Below, in pieces: positions 1 through 8,400 of a stretch of 64,000 bases of DNA. Below the pieces are notes generated by a model, which saw only the letters and a list, made by a program, of their open reading frames with translations, was not told where the DNA came from and searched no databases. Every line of letters begins with the position of its first letter. The stretch's first letter is position 1. The position numbers and the translations under genes are program-made. The DNA comes from Pseudomonas laurentiana (lineage in GTDB: Bacteria; Pseudomonadota; Gammaproteobacteria; Pseudomonadales; Pseudomonadaceae), in NCBI RefSeq assembly GCF_014648275.1, contig NZ_BMQU01000012.1, positions 1 to 64,000 of the forward strand, read 5' to 3'.

Positions 1-63
1 GTACGGAACCGTACGCACGGTGGTGTGAGAGGACGGCGGGTGTGAACTCGCCTCCTACTCGAT
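1..63 (+). mobile_element. 3' end of a group II intron (domains V-VI), body outside window
   Basis: The first bases contain a stem-loop (GTACG, loop, CGTAC at 1-14) followed by ACGGT, as in the distal part of domain V. Then comes a domain VI-like helix: GAG/CTC, AGGA/TCCT and GGCG/CGCC pairs, with one unpaired A at position 57. That A would be the branch-point adenosine, seven nucleotides from a likely 3' splice site after ...CGAT (63). Domain arrangement and branch A are established features of bacterial group II introns. The 5' half of domain V and any reverse transcriptase gene lie upstream of the window, so the call rests on this short piece. The intron end sits about 30 bp before the hscC start. 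Confidence 0.6.
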
Positions 64-93
64 TCTCATTCCCGCTGCTCAGGAAGAGTCCCC

Positions 94-1785
94 ATGATGC
101 AGGATGCAAGCACCCCCCGTACGCCCTTGCTGGGCATCGATCTGGGTACGACCAATAGCCTGATTGCCGTCTGGCAGGACGGGCGAGCGCAATTGATCCC
201 CAATGCCCTTGGCGAATGGCTTACCCCTTCGGCAGTCAGCATCGATGAAGATGGCAGTATTCTGATTGGCCAGGCGGCTCGCTCCCGGCTGACCACGCAC
301 CCGGAGCGAAGCGCAGCCGCGTTCAAACGCTTTATGGGCAGTGAAAAACGTCTGGAACTTGCTGGCCAGACCTTCAGCCCCGAAGAGTTGTCCGCGCTGG
401 TGCTCGGTGCGCTCAAGCAGGACGCAGAAGCCTGGCTAGGGTGTTCGGTAAGCGAGGCGGTGATTTCAGTGCCGGCTTACTTCAGTGATGAACAGCGTAA
501 ACGCACCTGTTTTGCTGCTGAGCTGGCCGGGCTCAAGGTACAACGCCTGATCAACGAGCCTACCGCTGCCGCCATGGCGTATGGTCTGCATGAGCAGAAA
601 TTCGAGCGCACGCTGATTTTCGACCTGGGGGGCGGCACCTTCGATGTGACGGTACTGGAATACGCCTTGCCGCTGATCGAGGTGCATGCCTCTACCGGCG
701 ACAACTACTTGGGTGGCGAGGATTTTACCCATGCATTGGTGCAGGCTTGCCTCAAGGACCTGCAACTGGCGACCGACAGTGTTGAGCCGCAAGCCCTGGC
801 TTCACTGTACGACGGTCTGGAGCAGATCAAGCGCAAGCTCAACGAAGGCCCGCAACAGTTGCAGTGGCGGTGTGCCGGTGAAATGCGTGAGTGGTCGTTG
901 GATGAAGGACGTGCGCAAAAGATCTGGGAGCCTTTGCTGGCCCGCCTGCGTGCTCCGGTGGAACAGGCGTTGCGTGATGCGCGGCTGAATCCGCGTGACC
1001 TCGATAGCCTGGTGCTGGTGGGGGGCGCCACGCGTATGCCGGTGGTCCAGCAGATGGTTGCTACCTTGTTTGGGCGTTTGCCCTACCGGCACCTTGATCC
1101 TGACACCATCGTTGCCTTGGGGGCTGCCAGCCAGGCCGCGTGCAGGGCACGTGACCAGGCCATCGAAGAACTGATCCTGACCGATGTCTGCCCCTATACC
1201 CTGGGTATTGCAGCCGTCCGCGGTGAAAGCCGGCGCCAAGCGTTCGTGCCGATCATCGAGCGAAATACGGTGATCCCGACTTCACGGGTAGAGCGCTTTC
1301 ATAGCACGCATCCCGAACAGAAAACCGTGCGCATCGAGGTCTATCAGGGGGAGCGGCCCTGGGTGAGTGACAACATCTTCATCGATGCATTCGATATCGA
1401 GTTACCGCAGGCCGACCGGATTCAGTCCATGGATGTGCGTTTCAGTTACGACATCAATGGCCTGCTGGAAGTGGATGTTGCCCTGGAAGGGGGCGAGCGT
1501 CACAGTCATGTGATCGACCGCAGCCCCGCCGGGCTTGACGATGCCGCCCGGGCGGCCAGCCATGGTCGGTTGGCGGCGTTGAAGATTCACCCGCGCGATG
1601 CGCTGCCCAACCGTGCACTGTTGGCGCGTCTGGAGCGCGCCTGGATGCAAAGCCTGGGTGAACAGCGTGATCAGGTTGGTCAGTGGCTTGAGGCCTTCAC
1701 TGCCGTGTTGGGTAACCAGCATGCGCAGGACATCAACAGTACTCGCCAGCGCCTGAATACAGCGCTGGACGAGCAGGGGCTCTGA
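94..1785 (+). CDS. hscC: Hsp70-family chaperone HscC
   Basis: A DnaK-like ATPase chaperone of 563 residues, close to the length of E. coli HscC and shorter than DnaK (about 640). The Hsp70 nucleotide-binding signatures are all present: GIDLGTTNS near residue 14, IFDLGGGTFDVTVLE near 178, and LVGGATRMP near 309. The substrate-binding domain follows from about residue 365, and the C-terminal lid is short. AGGAAG at 81-86 supports the ATG at 94 (a second ATG follows at 97). It converges on a gene for a J-domain protein, a natural partner; HscC is known to work with dedicated J proteins (DjlB/DjlC in E. coli). The substrate is unknown. The upstream intron end may have separated the gene from its original promoter. 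Confidence 0.9.
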   Translation: MMQDASTPRTPLLGIDLGTTNSLIAVWQDGRAQLIPNALGEWLTPSAVSIDEDGSILIGQAARSRLTTHPERSAAAFKRFMGSEKRLELAGQTFSPEELSALVLGALKQDAEAWLGCSVSEAVISVPAYFSDEQRKRTCFAAELAGLKVQRLINEPTAAAMAYGLHEQKFERTLIFDLGGGTFDVTVLEYALPLIEVHASTGDNYLGGEDFTHALVQACLKDLQLATDSVEPQALASLYDGLEQIKRKLNEGPQQLQWRCAGEMREWSLDEGRAQKIWEPLLARLRAPVEQALRDARLNPRDLDSLVLVGGATRMPVVQQMVATLFGRLPYRHLDPDTIVALGAASQAACRARDQAIEELILTDVCPYTLGIAAVRGESRRQAFVPIIERNTVIPTSRVERFHSTHPEQKTVRIEVYQGERPWVSDNIFIDAFDIELPQADRIQSMDVRFSYDINGLLEVDVALEGGERHSHVIDRSPAGLDDAARAASHGRLAALKIHPRDALPNRALLARLERAWMQSLGEQRDQVGQWLEAFTAVLGNQHAQDINSTRQRLNTALDEQGL

Positions 1786-1789
1786 GCCG

Positions 1790-4453
1790 TTAGGCGTTCA
1801 GGCGGCGCAGGGCGGCTTGCAGGCCGCCTTCCAGCGCATGCTTTTCGCCACCGGGTGGCACGCCATAGCGATTCGGCAGGCTGTCGCCGGGCAAGACCAG
1901 CAGCACCAATGGCATGAACGGCAGGACGATGGTCAGGGCCATGCCAATCAGCAGCATGGCCACGCCAAACCCGATGTCATGCAGCCGCCGCAGGATGATG
2001 CTCATCTGCACCAGCACGGTGATGGCCACGATCCCCAGCGCTACCTGTGCATTGCCGCTGGCCAGGCTCAGGAAGATGGCCAGCCCTTGGCACATCAGGC
2101 TCTGCTGGGCGCAGGCGACACGTCCCAGGCGGCTGTTCAGGCTCAACATGTTCCATTCTGATACCGGTTGGCTGCCTGATTTGGCCAGCGTCAGGCGTTC
2201 GCTCCAGGACAACAGCGCTGCCAAGGCCAGGCGCAGGCCCGGTCCATGGCGCGGATCATCCTTGGCCTGCTGCAATTGGCGCAAAACCTTGGTGCGTGGC
2301 ACGGCAGTACGGTTTTCCATCACCAGCCTGCGCAGGGTATCGATGCCGAGATAGAACGCGCTGCTGTCGATGCCTTGCTGCTCTTCGAGGATCTCCCGGG
2401 GCGGGCGTACCGGTTCGCCCTTGATCAAGCCGTCTCGGAATGACTCGAACCAGGCATCGGAGCAGGCGATTCCGGAGATAGTGTTCAACAATACACGGTG
2501 CTGCTCGGCATCCAGTGTCGGGTCCTGATAGAGCACCCCACAGAGCAGCATCAAACCCAGCAGATCATCGCCGAAGGTGTCGTAATCGTTCACGACGCAG
2601 TCGTACAGGCGTGTGTTGCTCGGCAGCTTGGCACTGCCCAGTGCCTGAGGCACGGTGAGCAGGTTCAGTGCGATGTCGTTTTGTACGGGCTCCTCTTCTG
2701 ACAGCCAGCCCAGTAAACCGTTGAAGTGACCTTCCTGTTGATGCACGCGCTGCAACAGCGGCAACACGCGCGACAGCGGATGCCCCGTGTCGGCGCGCAT
2801 GCTGTGAAGCAGTGCAGGGGAAATCAGCGTCAGCCAGCGCAGCGGGTTGGACATCAGGGCAATGAAGAACAGCGCTTGGCGGTGCCATTCCCACAGTCGT
2901 TCACCGTCAGGTTGGGGCGGCAATACGACGCCCTCGCGATTGAGGAGCGCGAGCATCTTTACCCCAAACGGTAGCGAGGCGATGAGCTCCTGCTCAAAGG
3001 CGCTGTCCAGGCGCGCCCATTGCTCCGTACTGAGGGCCATGAGCCGGCGCAGCCAATGTTGAGTGACGTCCAGTGCCAGGTCCTGACCCAGCAGCGGGTT
3101 CAGTTGTACGCCGTCATCAGGGGCGTTGATAAAGGCCGTCAACGCCTGTGGAATGGGAGCATGCTGCAGCCAGTACAGGTGTTGTTCGGCCTGTACCTTG
3201 AGGCCTTCGAGCACCAGTGTATCGAGCACATCGTTACTGTCGGGTTCCGCTAGCAGGCGTTCCAGCAGGGCGGTGTCGCCACGGTGCAATGCCCAGGCCT
3301 GGCGATACAGGTTCGTTAACCCCGGGTCGTCAGGCTCATCGAGCAGTAACGCCACCAATGGCAGTTCATCGCCGTCCAGGCGCCAGTTCACATAAGCCCC
3401 CGCAAGGCCTCCCAGGTTCTGGCGGCCTGCGTTGAGCCAACGGGTCAGTGTCTCCGGGCGTTGCGCCGGGCTGCCCCACGCCTGGGCAGGGTCACTCAGG
3501 TTGTTTGGCCAGTCGCGGAAATGCTCGCGGCGGTCGAAGGCTTGAATCAGCAGCGGCAAGCGCTGTGGCTGGTGTTTACCGCACAACTCGAGCAGCCACT
3601 GTGCGGCCTGCGGATGCTGGTGCTCGCGCCACAGACGCACCCAGGCGCTCAGGGCTTGCTCCTCCAGGCCGAGGGCACTGCACTGGCGAGCGAGCAGGTA
3701 CAGCCAGTCGACATCATCCGGTGCATCTCGATGTTTTTCAGCACACAGCGCGTAGAGGGTCTTGCTCGCAACATCAGCTTGAGTGAGTTGTACCAGCAGG
3801 CGCTGCAACCAGGCGTCGTCGTTCGGCAGTGGCAGGCAGGTAGGCTGGTTGACGAAGTCACGGAACTCGTCCAGCGGCCGCTCCTGATAGAGGTGCTCCA
3901 GGGTGTTCACGTACCAGAGGGTTTCGATCTGCGCCGGAGGTGGCCAGGACGAGATCGTTGCGGTATCGAAGAGGTCGGGCTGTGCGATGCGTTCGATAAA
4001 CGCCTCGACTTGCTCGACATTGTCGATACGCAGCAGGTGCCCCTGCCAGTCCAGCCGCTCGGCCAGCAGGCGTGCGCAATTGTTGGAGATCGGCCCGCTG
4101 TCGATCAGCCGCTCCAGCAGGGGCCAGCGCAGCGCCTCGACAACCTCAAGGGAGACGCTGTCGAGACGCTCGATATAGCCACGCCAGGCCGCTGGGTCGA
4201 AGCGCTGTGCGCCATCGCTGAACAGTTCATCGAATGCGTCCAGCAGGTCGCGGGCCGGACTTTGCTCATCGCCGGCGTGTGCGGGCTCGACGCTACGGGC
4301 TTCCTTCAGTGCGGCCTCGTAGGCTTCACGCAAGGCCTGGAAACCCTGTGGGTCGGTTTCCGGATGATGCTGTGGCAGGCGCGTACGGTAGGCGCTGCGG
4401 ATGGCGTCCTGATCGCGGGTAGGCTCGATGCCCAAGGATATCCAGCAGCTCAT
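1790..4453 (-). CDS. J-domain protein with DUF805-like membrane C-terminus (DjlB/DjlC type)
   Basis: An 887-residue protein. The N-terminal 50 residues read as a J domain (LGIEPTRDQDAIRSAYRTRL, then HPETD). The canonical HPD tripeptide that activates Hsp70 is here HPE, a conservative D-to-E change. A long alpha-helical, repeat-like middle follows. Near residues 795-880 there are hydrophobic segments with RRLHDIG and NRYG, which resemble the DUF805 membrane family. It converges with hscC, leaving four bases between stops, and its ATG overlaps the stop of the DUF1266 gene (ATGA, 4450-4453), so the two are probably translationally coupled. The inferred role is a membrane-anchored co-chaperone of HscC; whether HPE still stimulates ATPase activity is open. 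Confidence 0.8.
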   Translation of the reverse strand: MSCWISLGIEPTRDQDAIRSAYRTRLPQHHPETDPQGFQALREAYEAALKEARSVEPAHAGDEQSPARDLLDAFDELFSDGAQRFDPAAWRGYIERLDSVSLEVVEALRWPLLERLIDSGPISNNCARLLAERLDWQGHLLRIDNVEQVEAFIERIAQPDLFDTATISSWPPPAQIETLWYVNTLEHLYQERPLDEFRDFVNQPTCLPLPNDDAWLQRLLVQLTQADVASKTLYALCAEKHRDAPDDVDWLYLLARQCSALGLEEQALSAWVRLWREHQHPQAAQWLLELCGKHQPQRLPLLIQAFDRREHFRDWPNNLSDPAQAWGSPAQRPETLTRWLNAGRQNLGGLAGAYVNWRLDGDELPLVALLLDEPDDPGLTNLYRQAWALHRGDTALLERLLAEPDSNDVLDTLVLEGLKVQAEQHLYWLQHAPIPQALTAFINAPDDGVQLNPLLGQDLALDVTQHWLRRLMALSTEQWARLDSAFEQELIASLPFGVKMLALLNREGVVLPPQPDGERLWEWHRQALFFIALMSNPLRWLTLISPALLHSMRADTGHPLSRVLPLLQRVHQQEGHFNGLLGWLSEEEPVQNDIALNLLTVPQALGSAKLPSNTRLYDCVVNDYDTFGDDLLGLMLLCGVLYQDPTLDAEQHRVLLNTISGIACSDAWFESFRDGLIKGEPVRPPREILEEQQGIDSSAFYLGIDTLRRLVMENRTAVPRTKVLRQLQQAKDDPRHGPGLRLALAALLSWSERLTLAKSGSQPVSEWNMLSLNSRLGRVACAQQSLMCQGLAIFLSLASGNAQVALGIVAITVLVQMSIILRRLHDIGFGVAMLLIGMALTIVLPFMPLVLLVLPGDSLPNRYGVPPGGEKHALEGGLQAALRRLNA

Positions 4454-5130
4454 GACCAGTTGAACTCCACCAGCGAATCAGGTTTTTGTGGCAGGTTGAG
4501 TGGCAGGTCCCAAGGCAGCTCGGCAAACAGTTCGGTGGCATCCTGGGCGAGGGCACGAGCGCTGCAGCGACTCCAGTAGGCATAGCCTTCTCGGTCCAGG
4601 GCGTGGCCGAGCTCTTCGTCTGCACTGTCCAGGCAGCACCAGTACATGCGGCCGGTCATGTAGCCGCCCAGGTAGGTGCTCCAACTGGTGTAGTAATGAC
4701 GTGCTCTCAAGGCCAGCCGGCTATGTAGCCAGAGACTTTCATCAAGGTTGAGCCAGCCGCTGCGCAGGCCGTTGCGCAGCAGGAAACCCATGCGCCCCAG
4801 GTCCCAGGCACGAATGCCGCCGTGGCCACATTCGCTGAAGGTCCGGCTGGCAAATTCATGGAGCGCGCGTTGCCGTGGGGCGAGGCTGTCGAGCAGGGTC
4901 GACCATTCACTGGGCAGGCAACGCTGCCAGTTCCAGTAGGCATCGACCATCCCGCTGGCATGACCGCGGTCGGCCATGTAGAGCATTTCGAGCAACTGCT
5001 GGCGATTGCTGATGCCCCAGCCGTCCTGCAGGTCCATCTCGATGTAGTCCGGGGCGGTGTAGCTGGAACCGTTGAGGGCTGCCATGGGGGCAGAAAGGGC
5101 GTACAGCCAGCGCTGTTCTATCTCTTCCAT
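4450..5130 (-). CDS. DUF1266 domain protein (YbeR/YbeU-like)
   Basis: A 226-residue protein of unknown function, rich in Trp, Tyr and Leu, with no signal peptide. Its pattern (GWGISNRQQLLEML, AWDLGRMGFLLRNG, GYMTGRMYW) matches the DUF1266 family, whose E. coli members YbeR and YbeU lie beside hscC and its J proteins. I chose the ATG at 5130 over longer in-frame starts because GGAG lies about nine bases upstream and family similarity begins here; the upstream extension reads as low-quality sequence. It is followed with a 4-bp overlap by the J-protein gene. A role with the HscC chaperone is inferred from this conserved neighbourhood only. Confidence 0.8.
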   Translation of the reverse strand: MEEIEQRWLYALSAPMAALNGSSYTAPDYIEMDLQDGWGISNRQQLLEMLYMADRGHASGMVDAYWNWQRCLPSEWSTLLDSLAPRQRALHEFASRTFSECGHGGIRAWDLGRMGFLLRNGLRSGWLNLDESLWLHSRLALRARHYYTSWSTYLGGYMTGRMYWCCLDSADEELGHALDREGYAYWSRCSARALAQDATELFAELPWDLPLNLPQKPDSLVEFNWS

Positions 5131-5323
5131 GAAAAATGCTCCTGAGCCGACGGGAAAATGGAAAGCGCCGGCACTCATCGGCGCGAATTGTAGAGATCCG
5201 GCAGGTGAGCGGCAAACTGCAGCCTTCAGTGCCTGCCTCGCACTGGTGCGAGTTGTTCCGCAATGGTGCGTCGCCACCGCTGCGGTGTTGGTTTGAAGCC
5301 GCAGATGACGGGGTATTGCAGTT

Positions 5324-5339
5324 TGGCGCGGCCCTTGCT
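5324..5339 (+). promoter_or_regulatory. Sigma-54 promoter of the nasA unit
   Basis: TGGCGCG-N4-TTGCT fits the RpoN -24/-12 consensus (TGGCACG-N4-TTGCW) with one mismatch and correct spacing. Transcription should start near 5350, just before the hexaloop leader. Nitrogen-controlled sigma-54 promoters with NtrC are expected for nitrate assimilation. The rest of the 5131-5468 intergenic region (5131-5323) shows no further clear signal; NtrC sites would be expected there but I could not identify a convincing pair. Confidence 0.75.
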
Positions 5340-5354
5340 TTGGCGTGTTCATCA

Positions 5355-5446
5355 GGCAATCAACGCAGATTGCTCTATTCACGACAAAGGCGCCGTGTCG
5401 CTCCCGCTTGCAACGCAAGCAGGGGCGGCAGGGCGCCTTTTTGTTT
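5355..5446 (+). promoter_or_regulatory. NasT/ANTAR-type antitermination leader of nasA
   Basis: Two stem-loops with six-base loops precede an intrinsic terminator. P1 has stem GCAATC/GATTGC and loop AACGCA (5362-5367). P2 has stem CACG-A-C/G-C-CGTG with one A-C mismatch and loop AAAGGC (5386-5391). Both loops have A at position 1 and G at position 4, the known hallmark of ANTAR-protein RNA targets. The 3' side of P2 overlaps the 5' arm of the terminator, AAAGGCGCC (5386-5394), which pairs with GGCGCCTTT (5432-5440) and runs into TTTTTGTTTT. P2 and terminator are therefore mutually exclusive. NasT released from NasS by nitrate or nitrite would stabilise P1-P2 and let RNA polymerase into nasA. 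Confidence 0.8.
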
Positions 5447-5468
5447 TGCCTAAGCAGGAGATCGGGTG

Positions 5469-8400
5469 ATGACCCAGACATCCGTGCGCAGCGTCTGCCC
5501 CTATTGTGGCGTCGGCTGCGGCATTGTCATGACCGTGGCCGAAAACCGGGTAATCAAGGTCAGCGGTGACAAACAGCACCCGAGCAACTTCGGGCGGCTT
5601 TGCACCAAAGGACAGACCTGCCATCAACCACTGCGCGAGTCGGGACGCATGGAACAGGCCTTTGTCCGTCACCAGCGTCAGCGCGACCCCGTGCAGACCG
5701 CGATCGACCTGGCGATCGACGAGGCAGCCCAGCGCCTGAAGGCCATCCTCATCGAGCATGGCCCGGATGCCCTGGCGTTTTACGTTTCCGGGCAGTTGTC
5801 GCTGGAAGCCCAATACCTGATCAACAAACTGGCCAAAGGCTTTGTGCGCAGTCGGCATATCGAGTCCAACTCACGGCTGTGCATGGCCAGCGCCAGCAGT
5901 GGCTACAAACTCTCGCTGGGCGCGGATGGGCCGCCGGGCAGCTATGAGGACTTCGACCGCAGCGAACTGTTCTTTGTCATTGGCGCCAACATGGCGGACT
6001 GTCATCCGATCCTGTTTCTTCGCCTGCTTGACCGACGCAAGGCCGGTGCCCGGCTGATTGTGGTCGATCCCCGGCGTACTGCGACAGCGGAAAAGGCCGA
6101 CCTGTTCCTGCAGATCAAGCCCGGTACCGACCTGGCGCTGCTCAACGGTTTACTGCACCTGTTGTTGGTCAACGGTGCGGTTGATACGGCGTTCATTGAA
6201 CGTTTCACCGAGGGCTGGGAGGCCATGCCGGACTTCCTGCAGGACTATGCACCGGCACAGGTGGCGCAGGTGACCGGTCTGGCCGAAGCCGATATCCGCA
6301 AGGCTGCCGAGTGGATCGGCCAAGCGCCAGAGTGGCTCAGTTGCTGGACCATGGGCTTGAACCAGAGTATTCACGGCACCTGGCAGACCAATGCGCTGTG
6401 CAACCTGCACCTGGCCACCGGGGCGATCTGTCGCCCTGGCAGCGGGCCGTTCTCCCTGACGGGGCAGCCCAATGCCATGGGCGGACGCGAGATGGGCTAC
6501 ATGGGGCCGGGTTTACCCGGCCAGCGTTCGGCACTGGTAGAGGCCGACCGGCATTTCGTTGAGGACCTCTGGCAGGTGCCGCGTGGCAGTCTGCGGGCCG
6601 CGGCCGGAGACGGTACCGTAGCCGTGTTCGAGGGCATGGCCGCCGGGCATATCAAGGCCTGCTGGATCATCTGCAGTAACCCGGTGGCCAGTGTCGCCAA
6701 CCGTCAGCAGGTGATCGACGGCCTGCAAACGGCTGAACTGGTCATCACCCAGGACGCGTTTCTCGATACCGAAACCAATCGCTACGCCGACATTCTTCTG
6801 CCCGCGGCGCTTTGGGCCGAAGCCGATGGGGTAATGGTCAACTCCGAGCGTAACCTTAGCCTCACCGAACAGGCCGTCGAACCTCCGGGCGCGAGCCTGC
6901 CGGATTGGCAGCTCATCGCCCGAATGGCCTGTGCCATGGGCTATGAGGCAGCGTTCAGTTATACCTGTGCCGAGCAGATTTTCGATGAGCTGCGTCAGGC
7001 CTGGAACACCGACACCGGTTACGACCTGCGCGGTATCAGTTACCCCTTGTTGCGCCAGGCACCACGGCAATGGCCCTGCGCACCCGGTCAGGCGGATACA
7101 CGGCACCCGCAACGCTACCTGAATGATGGCGTCAGTCAGCGCTTGCACACAGATGCTCAGGGCCAGTGCCCGCCGCTCGCCTTTCCAACGCCTGGCGGTA
7201 AAGCCCGCTTCTTTGCTCGGCCCTACCTGCCTCCCGCGGAGCTACCGGACGAAGCCTACCCGTTGGTGCTCAATACCGGGCGGGTTCAGCACCACTGGCA
7301 CACCCTGACCAAGACCGGCAAGGTCGCCGTGTTGAATGCGCTGGAGCCTGGCCCGTACCTGGAAATTCACCCCGAAGATGCCCGGCAACTGGGCATTACT
7401 GAGCACGATCAGGTGCAGGTGCGCTCCCGGCGTGGAGAGGCGTTGTTGCCGGCGCGCTTGAGTGAGCGGGTACTGCCGGGCAACTGCTTCGCCCCGTTTC
7501 ACTGGAATGATGCCTATGGCGAGCGTTTGGCGATCAACGCGCTGACCAGTGATGCCATTGACCCGGTTTCCCTGCAACCGGCGTTCAAATACTGCGCAGT
7601 GGCCCTGAGCCGTGTCGCGGGTGAACGTATTGCCGCTGTTGAACTACCGGCCCACACGCTTCAGGAGTCCGCGACCATGCCGATCGACACACTCAGCCAA
7701 CTGCTCGGCCTGAACAACCGCGTTGAACTGGCGTTGGCCGAGGATGAACACCTGTATATGCAGGGCTATTTGCTGGGCCTGCGTAACAGCCATCTGGACG
7801 GCGTGCCGAGTTTGCCGGTCAGTGCGCCACTGGCACCGGCGCGGCGCCTGTTGGTTGAAGGTCTGCTGGCGGGCCTGTTTTCGCGCAGTACGCCGGTACA
7901 GGCCCCTGCCATCCAGGCTATGGAGCCTGTCGAAGCCAGCCGCCATTGGCTGCTTTGGGCGTCCCAGACCGGTAACGGCCAGGCGCTGGCGCAACATTGT
8001 GCGCAGCGCTTGCGAGAGGCTGGCCTGGCAGTTCAGGTAAGCAGCATGGAGCAGGTCAGCCTTGAGCAGGTGAGCAACGCTGCCAGCCTGTTGCTGGTGG
8101 CGAGCACGTTTGGCGATGGTGAGGCACCGGACTGCGCCAAGGCCTTTTGGCAGGCCCTGCAGGCCGCGTCCGCCCGCCGCTGCACCGGGCTGCGTTACGC
8201 GGTATTGGCCTTGGGAGACTCCAGTTACGCCGAGTTCTGTGGTTTCGGTCGCAAGCTGGACCAGCGTCTGGCTGAGCTTGGTGGTGTGCGCCTGCTGGAG
8301 CGGGTCGAGTGTGAGCCCGACTTTGACGAGCCGGCTGAGCAGTGGCTGGGCACGTTGGTCACGGCCCTTGGGCAGGCTTCAATGGCGGCTGCGCCAGCGG

